Both the position numbers and the translations under genes were made by a program. Positions 8,016 through 14,193 of a stretch of DNA of 19,775 bases are shown here, piece after piece (position 1 is the first letter of the stretch; each line of letters starts with the position of its first letter). Origin of the DNA: Anaerolineae bacterium (GTDB lineage: Bacteria > Chloroflexota > Anaerolineae > DRVO01); NCBI GenBank assembly GCA_012719195.1, contig JAAYAV010000039.1:1-19775 (forward strand), written 5' to 3'. The notes under the pieces were generated by a model. That model was given only the letters and a program-made list of their open reading frames with translations. It was not told the DNA's origin and searched no databases.

Positions 8016-9232
8016 TTGCGGCCGCGGCCGAACTTCTGCGCTGCCAGCACGGCCAGGCCGGCAGCAGCGGCCCCGGCCGCCGCACCGAGGGCCAGCCTGG
8101 GGGGATAGAGAGGCTCGATGTAGGCGGGGACGTCCCCGTACTCGTCGAAAAGGCGGCCCCACTTGCTGCGCAGCGCCTCCTTCACCCGCGGGTACCCGAC
8201 AAAGGGGTACCAGAAACCATCGTAGTAGGCGCGGCTGGCGAAGAAGGACCAGGGCACGATGGGTGACTGCAGCAAAGGCTTCTCCAGCGGCTTGAGAGGT
8301 CCGTGGTAGATCAGCTTCTGCCCGCGCGAGGCAAAGGTCTCCGCTGTCTCGAAGTGCCAGTCGATCCCGGAGATGTCGGTGCCGACGACCTCAATCTGGT
8401 TAGGGTCGCCCACACCGAGCCCGCGTTCATGGGCCAGGCGAATGAAGGGGATGGACATCGGGTCGAACCCCTGCAACCGGGCCGAGATGGCGTCTATGGC
8501 CACCTGGTCGGCAGATGCCAAGATGATGTCCTTCTCGTGCACGCGCATGGCACGTGGGCCGGGGCCGTCACCGGCAAAGGTCCCGTCCATGACGGCGAAG
8601 AGTCCGCTGTGGATGTCCTGCTGGATGGTGAGCAGGTCGACCAAAGTCTCGTGGATGCAGGCATGGGTCCAATGACGCCGCTCGCTCAGGAGCCCACCGA
8701 AGGCGTTCTTCATTGCTCCGGTGATGGTGGTAAAGACGTGTGTCTTCACGGTCGGCAGCTGGATGATGTTGGTGTCGTAGAAGAGCTTGGGGATGCGGAC
8801 GCCGTCGGGGAAGATCTTGTCCAGAACCAGGAAGGGCTGCTTCGGTTCGTAGACTACCCACTCGACCTCGGGCTCATACAGGTGCACGCACGGAACGCCG
8901 TGCTTGTCGGTGACGAGCTTGTGCTTGTTATTGACCTCGCCCACGTAGGCGTCGACCACGACGGTGCGGTTGTGCGCCCCCACGAGGTCGCTATAGCCGT
9001 CCTGGAGAAGGCGAGCGATGACGCCCTCCAGCTGCCAGGGGCTGGTGGAGCAAGCCGGGTACCACTGCTGCCAGGAAATGTTGATCTTCAGCAGGGTGCG
9101 CTTGTCCTGCGGCAGGGCCTCACGGTGGCCGGCCAACTGCATCGCTCGCCCCACATCCTGGAGCACGGTCTCAGGGGTAGTGCGCAGCACGGCAACCTTG
9201 CCCCTGCCGGGGAATCGGCCGGGATCAATCAA
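8012..9232 (-). CDS. DUF362-domain protein with C-terminal membrane anchor
   Basis: A 406-residue DUF362 protein. Typical blocks are VAVLRTTPETVLQDV near the start, LLKINISW, LPTVKTHVFTTITGAMKN (160-178) and the later segment with DQVAIDA. Many DUF362 proteins carry a ferredoxin domain; this one has none. After the globular domain, residues ~380-399 form an Ala/Gly/Leu hydrophobic helix followed by the basic tail KFGRGRK, giving a tail-anchored topology with the body on the cytosolic side. There is no ATG: TTG at 9232 follows GGGAGG at about 5 nt. It is the first gene of the minus-strand operon and lies 33 nt downstream of the predicted transcription start. The biochemical function of the family is unknown; the anchor suggests the operon product works at the membrane. 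Confidence 0.8.
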   Translation of the reverse strand: MIDPGRFPGRGKVAVLRTTPETVLQDVGRAMQLAGHREALPQDKRTLLKINISWQQWYPACSTSPWQLEGVIARLLQDGYSDLVGAHNRTVVVDAYVGEVNNKHKLVTDKHGVPCVHLYEPEVEWVVYEPKQPFLVLDKIFPDGVRIPKLFYDTNIIQLPTVKTHVFTTITGAMKNAFGGLLSERRHWTHACIHETLVDLLTIQQDIHSGLFAVMDGTFAGDGPGPRAMRVHEKDIILASADQVAIDAISARLQGFDPMSIPFIRLAHERGLGVGDPNQIEVVGTDISGIDWHFETAETFASRGQKLIYHGPLKPLEKPLLQSPIVPWSFFASRAYYDGFWYPFVGYPRVKEALRSKWGRLFDEYGDVPAYIEPLYPPRLALGAAAGAAAAGLAVLAAQKFGRGRK

Positions 9233-9272
9233 TGAAACCTCCCTACTACTGACGGCGATTGCTTGTCAGCGG

Positions 9273-9301
9273 AGTATATGAAAGGCTTGAGGGTCTGTCC
9301 A
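9273..9301 (-). promoter_or_regulatory. Sigma-70-type promoter for the DUF362-to-amidotransferase operon
   Basis: On the minus strand TGGACA (9301-9296) is separated by exactly 17 nt from TATACT (9278-9273), each matching the consensus at five of six bases. The predicted start of transcription is near 9265, leaving a ~33-nt leader before the SD and TTG start. No operator-like repeat is obvious around it. Confidence 0.6.
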
Positions 9302-9395
9302 GCCGCGCCGACGCGGGCCGAGTCCCGTGCCGCCCTTCCTTGCGCGATCGCCGCGGCTGTTCCACCATTGCCGCTCGTTGGCTGGGGAGGGACCG

Positions 9396-10265
9396 GTGAA
9401 GCGAAGCGTACTGGATGCGAAGACTGTGCTGGCGGCCGTCGTCACGCTGGTGCTGTGGGCCTCTGCCTTCGCCGGCATACGAGCGGGTCTGACTGGGTAC
9501 CGGCCGGGCGAGTTGGCGGTGCTCCGCTTCCTGTTGGCCTCACTGGTACTGGTGGCGTACGCAGTGTTGGCGCGGATGCCCCTGCCGGCCAAGCGAGACT
9601 GGCCGGAGATTGCGCTGGCGGGTTTCCTCGGCATTACGGTCTATCACCTTGCCCTCAACTACGGCGAGGTCACCGTTGGGGCGGGGCCGGCTGCCTTCCT
9701 GGTGAATGCCGCGCCGGTGATCACCGCGGTGCTGGGTTGGCTGTGGCTGCGGGAGCGCATCGCCCTACTAGGTTGGCTCGGCATCGCGGCCGGCTTCGGC
9801 GGGGTGAGCCTCATCGCTTTGGGGGAGGGCGGCCGGCTGACCCTCGAGCCGGGCGTCCTGCTCATACTGCTGGCGGCGCTGGCCACGAGCCTGTACTTCG
9901 TCCTACAGAAGCGGCTCTTGAGCCGGTACCGAGCCTTGCCCCTCACTACCTACTGCATCTGGTTCGGTACCATCTTCATGCTGCCCTTTGCCACCGACCT
10001 TCCCGCGGCCATAGGTGGGGCACCGCTCGCGGCCACGCTAGCGGTCGTGTACCTGGGCGTCTTCCCGGCTGCCATAGCCTACGTGGCCTGGACGTACGTC
10101 CTTTCCCGCATGCCGGCCTCGCGGGCGTCGGCGCTTCTCTTCCTCTCGCCGCCGCTGGCCACGGCGATCGCCTGGGTTTGGCTGGGGGAGGTGCCGGCGG
10201 CACTGTCTCTGGCGGGGGGTCTGCTGGCGCTTCTGGGTGTCGTTCTGGTGCACTGGAGCCGCTAG
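9396..10265 (+). CDS. EamA/DMT-superfamily transporter
   Basis: A 289-residue integral membrane protein with two EamA repeats and about ten hydrophobic helices, the standard architecture and length of the drug/metabolite transporter superfamily (PF00892). Recognisable elements are LWASAFAGIRAGL in the first helix, the ALNYGEVTVGAGPAAFL stretch, WLRERIALLGWLG at the end of the first repeat, and FLSPPLATAIAWVWLGE in the second. Such proteins export amino acids, metabolites or drugs from the cytoplasm; the substrate cannot be predicted. GTG at 9396 follows GGGAGGG at 4 nt. Earlier in-frame codons would add a short Arg/His-rich stretch lacking a ribosome site. rsmG follows 44 nt later on the same strand. 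The shared intergenic space with the divergent DUF362 gene is 163 nt. Confidence 0.85.
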   Translation: MKRSVLDAKTVLAAVVTLVLWASAFAGIRAGLTGYRPGELAVLRFLLASLVLVAYAVLARMPLPAKRDWPEIALAGFLGITVYHLALNYGEVTVGAGPAAFLVNAAPVITAVLGWLWLRERIALLGWLGIAAGFGGVSLIALGEGGRLTLEPGVLLILLAALATSLYFVLQKRLLSRYRALPLTTYCIWFGTIFMLPFATDLPAAIGGAPLAATLAVVYLGVFPAAIAYVAWTYVLSRMPASRASALLFLSPPLATAIAWVWLGEVPAALSLAGGLLALLGVVLVHWSR

Positions 10266-10309
10266 CCTGCCCGCTGGTACCTCCGGAGGCTCGAGGCTAG
10301 AATCGGGCC

Positions 10310-11047
10310 ATGGACAAGCTACTCCGCGCCACTCACGAACTGAAGTTGCCCGTCCGGGAGCAGCATCTACCCCTCTTCCGCCGCTACTACGAGCTTCTGC
10401 TGGAATGGAACGAGCGCTTCAACCTCACCGCCGTCACGGACGAGGAGTTGGTGCAGGTGCGGCATTTCGCCGATTCGTTGACCTGCCTGCTGGCTACACC
10501 GGCTCTGATGGCGGCAGCGCAGAAAGGGAGCACCTGCCGGCTGGTGGATGTGGGCGCGGGAGCCGGCTTCCCCGGACTCCCCATCAAGATCATCTGGCCC
10601 CAGTCAGCGCTTACCTTGCTGGAGTCCGTGGGCAAGAAGTGTGCCTTCCTAGCCGAGGTGGCCAGTGATCTCGGGCTGACTGGCGTGGAGGTCGTCAACG
10701 CCCGCGCCGAAGAGGCGGGACAGGACGCCGCGCACCGGGAACGCTATGATGTGGTGTTGGCCCGGGCGGTGGCGGATCTGCCCGTGCTGGCCGAGTACTG
10801 CCTGCCCCTGGCCCGCCTCCAGGGGCTCGTCATTGCCCAGAAAGGGGATGACGTTGCCGAGGAGGTGGTACGGGCGGAGCACGCGGTGCGCCTGTTGGGC
10901 GGGGCAGTCGAGCGGGTCCAGTCGGTGGAGGTGCCGGGAACGGCCTTGCCGCGCACCCTGGTGGTGATCAGGAAGGAGAGCCTGACCCCGGCGCAGTATC
11001 CACGTCGGCCGGGAGTCCCGGCTCGACGTCCTCTCCGGGAGCACTGA
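10310..11047 (+). CDS. rsmG: 16S rRNA (guanine527-N7)-methyltransferase RsmG
   Basis: A 245-residue RsmG/GidB. It transfers a methyl group from S-adenosylmethionine to N7 of G527 in the 530 loop of 16S rRNA, the loop that is also encoded in this window at about 19359-19380. Family motifs are WNERFNLTAV (33-42), RHFADSL (51-57), the SAM-binding VDVGAGAGFPGLPIKI (79-94), and VIAQKG further on. The ATG at 10310 has only a weak SD, so coupling to the upstream transporter is possible. The C-terminus carries an extra Pro/Arg-rich tail after the last family strand (LVVIRKE). This tail lies opposite the end of recF: the two genes overlap by 80 nt. rsmG commonly sits near replication genes. Confidence 0.93.
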   Translation: MDKLLRATHELKLPVREQHLPLFRRYYELLLEWNERFNLTAVTDEELVQVRHFADSLTCLLATPALMAAAQKGSTCRLVDVGAGAGFPGLPIKIIWPQSALTLLESVGKKCAFLAEVASDLGLTGVEVVNARAEEAGQDAAHRERYDVVLARAVADLPVLAEYCLPLARLQGLVIAQKGDDVAEEVVRAEHAVRLLGGAVERVQSVEVPGTALPRTLVVIRKESLTPAQYPRRPGVPARRPLREH

Positions 11048-12197
11048 GGCTGCGGGCACTGCCCCCGGAGACCGACCAGACGCGGGCGGTGCGCAGGAAG
11101 GCCCGGCCGAAAGGTCCGGAGTCCAGTCCGGTGATGAAGGACTGGCTGGAGTCCATCATGACTGACTCCAGGGCGCGGCGGCGCTGCCCGTCGAGTTCGG
11201 ACATGACATCGTCGAAGAGCAGGATGGGCCGACGGCCGAGCGCCTGCTCCAGGAAGCCCCCCTCAACCAGGCGCAGAGTTAGCGCTGCCGTGCGCATCTG
11301 TCCCCGAGAAGCGTAGGCGGCCGCTTCGGTCCCGCCGACGGTGATGGCAATGTCGTCGCGGTGGGGTCCGGCCGTGGTGAGGCCGCGCTCCAGGTCCGTC
11401 TGGCGGTTGTCCTCGAGGATCTGCTGTAGTTGGTCGCTCGAAGCTTCGGCCGCCTCCCAGCCAGCGGGCCAGGGGGCGCCGGGGCAGTAGGCGATCTCCA
11501 GTTGCTCACCGGCAGCGAGTTCGGCGTGGGTGGCGGCCGCGGGGGCGCTCATGGCGGCCACGGCTTGGGCCCGGTGCCTGGAAATCACGACGCCGTGCTC
11601 GGCGAGCAACCGGTCCCAATAGTACAACTGCTCCGGATCGCTACGCCGCCGGCGGACGTGCCGGAGGAGGTGATTGCGCTGGGTGAGCGCGCGATTGTAC
11701 TGCCCGAGCGAGCGGCAGTAGTCTCGGCTTGCCTGACAGAGGAGGATGTCCAGGTAGCGCCGCCTGCCCGCCGGTGCGCCCCCCACGAGGTTCACGTCTT
11801 CGGGCGTGAAGAGGACAGTCGGCAGAGCTCCGAGGACGTCCAACAGGCGATGGGGGGCAGAGTCCAGCCGGAGGTGCTTGCGCGTGGGACCAGGGCAGTT
11901 CGGGCCGGAACCCGGTTCCTGGGTGATGACGATCTCGATGTGTCGGTGCGGCCCGCCCTCCACCTCGACGGAGAGTCGGGCGTGCGCGAGGGGCTCGTCC
12001 AGGTAGTCGCGGTTGAGCAGGGTGGCGTCGGTGCTGGTGCGGAACGATCGGGTGGTACTCAAGAACGTGATCGCTTCGATGAGGTTGCTCTTCCCCTGCG
12101 CATTACTGCCCAGGAAGACGTTCGCTCCCGGTGAGGGACGAAGGTCCTCCTGAGCATAGTTGCGGAAGTGGACGAGGGTCAGGCGGGTTATCCACAT
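10968..12197 (-). CDS. recF: DNA replication and repair protein RecF
   Basis: A 409-residue RecF, an SMC-like ATPase that binds gapped DNA and, with RecO and RecR, loads RecA. Walker A is GSNAQGKS (30-37; Ala replaces the usual Gly and Ser the usual Thr), the ABC signature is SRGQMR (297-302), and Walker B with D-loop is ILLFDDVMSELD (325-336). The N-terminus (MWITRLTLVHFRNY) is typical. The ATG at 12197 has no clear SD and lies 42 nt after dnaN, so co-transcription is expected. The last ~35 residues, rich in Gly, Ser, Pro and Asp, extend beyond the usual RecF end and lie in the region overlapped by rsmG. The codons MWIT coincide with a perfect DnaA box. Confidence 0.93.
   Translation of the reverse strand: MWITRLTLVHFRNYAQEDLRPSPGANVFLGSNAQGKSNLIEAITFLSTTRSFRTSTDATLLNRDYLDEPLAHARLSVEVEGGPHRHIEIVITQEPGSGPNCPGPTRKHLRLDSAPHRLLDVLGALPTVLFTPEDVNLVGGAPAGRRRYLDILLCQASRDYCRSLGQYNRALTQRNHLLRHVRRRRSDPEQLYYWDRLLAEHGVVISRHRAQAVAAMSAPAAATHAELAAGEQLEIAYCPGAPWPAGWEAAEASSDQLQQILEDNRQTDLERGLTTAGPHRDDIAITVGGTEAAAYASRGQMRTAALTLRLVEGGFLEQALGRRPILLFDDVMSELDGQRRRALESVMMDSSQSFITGLDSGPFGRAFLRTARVWSVSGGSARSLSAPGEDVEPGLPADVDTAPGSGSPS
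12188..12196 (+). promoter_or_regulatory. Perfect 9-bp DnaA box at the recF start
   Basis: TTATCCACA on the plus strand equals the strongest Escherichia coli DnaA box (R1/R4 type). It lies inside the first codons of recF, immediately downstream of dnaN. I found no second perfect copy, so it is not an origin by itself. It could be a regulatory DnaA site in the dnaN-recF transcript region or coincidence. Confidence 0.35.
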
Positions 12198-12239
12198 GAC
12201 GGACTGCTAATCGCCCGCCTGAGGCCGAGGCGTTGCTCC

Positions 12240-13379
12240 CTAGTCGGCCACATACATGGGCATGATGATGTGGGTGAAGTCCTCGGCGTCCGGCCCAACC
12301 GGCCGGAATACGCCCGGGCTAGACGGGCTGCTGGTCTCCAGCACCACGTTCTCGGTGCTGATGGCGTCAAGGAGGTCGCTCAGGTACTTGGCGTTGAACG
12401 CCACCCGGGTGGATTCACCCTCCACCAGCGCGTCCAGGTCCACCACATTGTCGCCCAGTTCGGCCGCGACGGCCGACACGGTGAGGTGCGACGGCTCATC
12501 GGCCTCTTCGGCGCGAATCTGGAAGCGGATGATGTTGTTGGCCCCGCGGGCGATGATGGAAGTGCGGCGGACCGCAGCCAGCAGTTCCTTGGTGTCCACC
12601 ACCGTACGGGTAAGGTAGGCTTTGGGAATGATCTGGTTGTAGTCGGGGAAGACACCCATGACCAGCTGCGAGACCAGCTCGACGTCTCCGATCCGGAAAA
12701 GCACCTGAGAGCGTTCCTCGAGCACCTGCATGTGCACGGGCGACTCGGACTCCCCCGCGATGCGGGCCACTTCGTTGAGGGCGCGGGCGGGGATGATGTT
12801 GCGGCTGCCCTCCTCTACCTCGGCCGCGAGTTGGGCGCGACGCACGGAGAGGCGGAAGCTGTCAGCGGCCACCAAGGTCAGCCGGTCACCCTCGAAGTCG
12901 GCCAGGACACCGGCCAGGATGGGCCGTTCCATGTCGGGAGCGGCCGCGAAGGTCACCTGGGACACCATGCGGCGCAGGAGCTCCGCATCCAGCTCGATGG
13001 CGCCGTCTGGGGGCGCGACCACTCGACTGGGGAAGTCCTCTGCCGGGCTACCCTTGAGGTTGGCCTTGGTCCGACCGCACTGGATGTGTAAGGTCTGGGT
13101 GGCCATGTCGGCCGCCATGGAGAGCGGCTGGGCGGGGAGGGTGGACACGAAGTCGGCGAAGGTGCGGGCGGGCACTGCGATGGCTCCCTCTTCCTCCACC
13201 TTAGCCCCGACCGAGCAGGTGATGGCGATCTCGAGGTTTGTGGAGCTGAGGCGTAGGCGTCCTTCGTCGGTTGACACCAGCACGTTGCTCAGGATGGGCA
13301 GTGACATCCGCGAGCTGACCGCGCGGCCGGCGATGCTTAGCCCTCGAGCCAGGTTCTCCTGTAGGCACGAAACTCTCAT
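12240..13379 (-). CDS. dnaN: DNA polymerase III sliding clamp (beta subunit)
   Basis: A 379-residue beta clamp, the ring that tethers DNA polymerase III to DNA and docks many partners through its hydrophobic cleft. It shows the three-domain clamp pattern: LSIAGRAVSSRMSLPILSNVLV near the N-terminus, the middle domain around FAAAPDMERPILAGVL and AADSFRLSVRR, and the terminal HIIMPMYVAD corresponding to the conserved MPMR-type end. The ATG at 13379 was chosen over an upstream in-frame codon at 13394 because GGAGG lies 6 nt before it. It is followed by recF at 42 nt. No dnaA precedes it, unlike the common dnaA-dnaN-recF order. A promoter and a GC-rich leader of roughly 125 nt are visible upstream. 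Confidence 0.95.
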   Translation of the reverse strand: MRVSCLQENLARGLSIAGRAVSSRMSLPILSNVLVSTDEGRLRLSSTNLEIAITCSVGAKVEEEGAIAVPARTFADFVSTLPAQPLSMAADMATQTLHIQCGRTKANLKGSPAEDFPSRVVAPPDGAIELDAELLRRMVSQVTFAAAPDMERPILAGVLADFEGDRLTLVAADSFRLSVRRAQLAAEVEEGSRNIIPARALNEVARIAGESESPVHMQVLEERSQVLFRIGDVELVSQLVMGVFPDYNQIIPKAYLTRTVVDTKELLAAVRRTSIIARGANNIIRFQIRAEEADEPSHLTVSAVAAELGDNVVDLDALVEGESTRVAFNAKYLSDLLDAISTENVVLETSSPSSPGVFRPVGPDAEDFTHIIMPMYVAD

Positions 13380-13458
13380 CCAAGTCCTCCGCAACGACTG
13401 GCTGGCCGTTGGCGTCGGCGCCGGCGGCCGGCCCTCAGGAGGAGAGCCGGGCCCGGTG

Positions 13459-13476
13459 CGCCACGCCAGGGTGGCG
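13459..13476 (-). other. Hairpin in the dnaN leader
   Basis: A perfect 6-bp stem (CGCCAC/GTGGCG) with a 6-nt loop lies in the predicted 5' untranslated region of dnaN. A second, imperfect GC-rich stem (CCGGC...GCCGG) is present nearby between about 13430 and 13450. They may modulate translation or be a by-product of high GC. Confidence 0.3.
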
Positions 13477-13509
13477 ATGCACTAGAAAGCGTACGCGAAA
13501 ATGGGCTGC

Positions 13510-13538
13510 ATCCTAGCAACAACCGGGCAACTTGACAA
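13510..13538 (-). promoter_or_regulatory. Sigma-70-type promoter for dnaN-recF
   Basis: On the minus strand TTGTCA (13538-13533) is followed after exactly 17 nt by TAGGAT (13515-13510). Matches to consensus are five of six and four of six. The predicted start is near 13503, giving a leader of about 125 nt before the dnaN ATG. Confidence 0.5.
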
Positions 13539-13602
13539 CCAAGCAGCCCGGTCTAGCTCGGGGGACGGAAGGATGCCCACTCGGCGCCGGTGGAGGTGCC
13601 GG

Positions 13603-13986
13603 CTACGGCGTGCCCGCCATGGCGAGTGCGTCCAAGACGTCGAGCGAGTTCACGGAAGCCACAAATATGAGAAGCACGGCGAGGGCTGAAGTGAAGACCA
13701 CGGTGAAGAGGCGCGCTCGGAGCCGCCAGAAGATCCAGGCGGTGGCCATGGCGCCGGCGACCTTCATGAGTACGAGGCCCGGGATGCCCACCGTCCCCAG
13801 CACCAGCGCAGGAAGTGGATTACACTCGGAGAACCCGTTACTCAGGAAACCCAGAGTGGTTAGCAGGTCGGCCAGGTGACCGAACAGGTAGAAGCCAAGG
13901 GCCACTGCCATCGCCTGAGAGTAATCGGGCGCGGTGCGTCGTGCCAACTGCTTGTCCAGGCCGGCTGCCCAACGGTACGCGGCCAT
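13603..13986 (-). CDS. Small membrane protein, DUF5658-like
   Basis: A 127-residue protein with three predicted membrane helices (about residues 25-49, 60-87 and 93-115) after a short basic N-terminal cytosolic stretch. HLADLLTT (38-44) in the first helix and SECNPL (53-58) in the following loop match the D..TT and E.NP pattern of the DUF5658 membrane family, whose function is unknown. ATG at 13986 follows GAGGAG at about 5 nt; a longer frame starting upstream would add a Pro/Ser-rich segment without a ribosome site. It stands alone: dnaN's promoter lies just beyond its stop, and a divergently read URO-D-like gene lies upstream. It could be read through into dnaN, since no terminator is visible between them. 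Confidence 0.7.
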   Translation of the reverse strand: MAAYRWAAGLDKQLARRTAPDYSQAMAVALGFYLFGHLADLLTTLGFLSNGFSECNPLPALVLGTVGIPGLVLMKVAGAMATAWIFWRLRARLFTVVFTSALAVLLIFVASVNSLDVLDALAMAGTP

Positions 13987-14019
13987 GTGATCTCCTCGAG
14001 AACGCTTCTGGGCCGGTGG

Positions 14020-14047
14020 GCCACTGCCGTCGGCCGATAGCAGTGGC
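14020..14047. repeat. 8-bp inverted repeat in the divergent intergenic region
   Basis: GCCACTGC at 14020-14027 and GCAGTGGC at 14040-14047 form a perfect 8-bp stem with a 12-nt loop, in the leader of the DUF5658-like gene. It could be a leader hairpin or a protein-binding site. No T tract follows on either strand. Confidence 0.35.
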
Positions 14048-14090
14048 AGCGGCGCCGGCCCGCTACCTGGCATGATGGTACCGGCCAGTC

Positions 14091-14119
14091 ATTAGACGTC
14101 TGAGGCGTATCCGTTAGAA
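14091..14119 (-). promoter_or_regulatory. Weak candidate promoter for the DUF5658-like gene
   Basis: On the minus strand TTCTAA (14119-14114) is followed at 17 nt by TCTAAT (14096-14091). The -10 matches consensus at five of six bases but the -35 at only three. It overlaps the oppositely directed candidate for the URO-D pair almost completely. Confidence 0.3.
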
Positions 14120-14120
14120 T
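14092..14120 (+). promoter_or_regulatory. Weak candidate promoter for the URO-D-like pair, with palindrome
   Basis: TAGAAT at 14115-14120 is a good -10 (five of six), with TTAGAC 17 nt upstream as a poor -35. The 8-bp palindrome AGACGTCT (14094-14101) sits on the -35 and could be an operator. The predicted start near 14127 would give a ~67-nt leader. Confidence 0.3.
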
Positions 14121-14193
14121 TTGGTTAGAGGCTGCGGTAACCTGGCGGCGCACCACCTGATCGAGCCGGTACCGGGCCTAAGGGAGGCGGCGT

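Noticed and set aside
8016..8162. Longer N-terminus for the PHP protein
   Set aside because: It would be an Arg/Gly-rich out-of-frame reading of the DUF362 gene's end. The GTG at 8015 gives a normal PHP N-terminus and the common GTGA overlap.
13532..13537. TTGACA on the plus strand upstream of dnaN
   Set aside because: No -10-like hexamer occurs 16-18 nt downstream. The same bases serve as the -35 (TTGTCA) of the minus-strand dnaN promoter, which has a matching -10.
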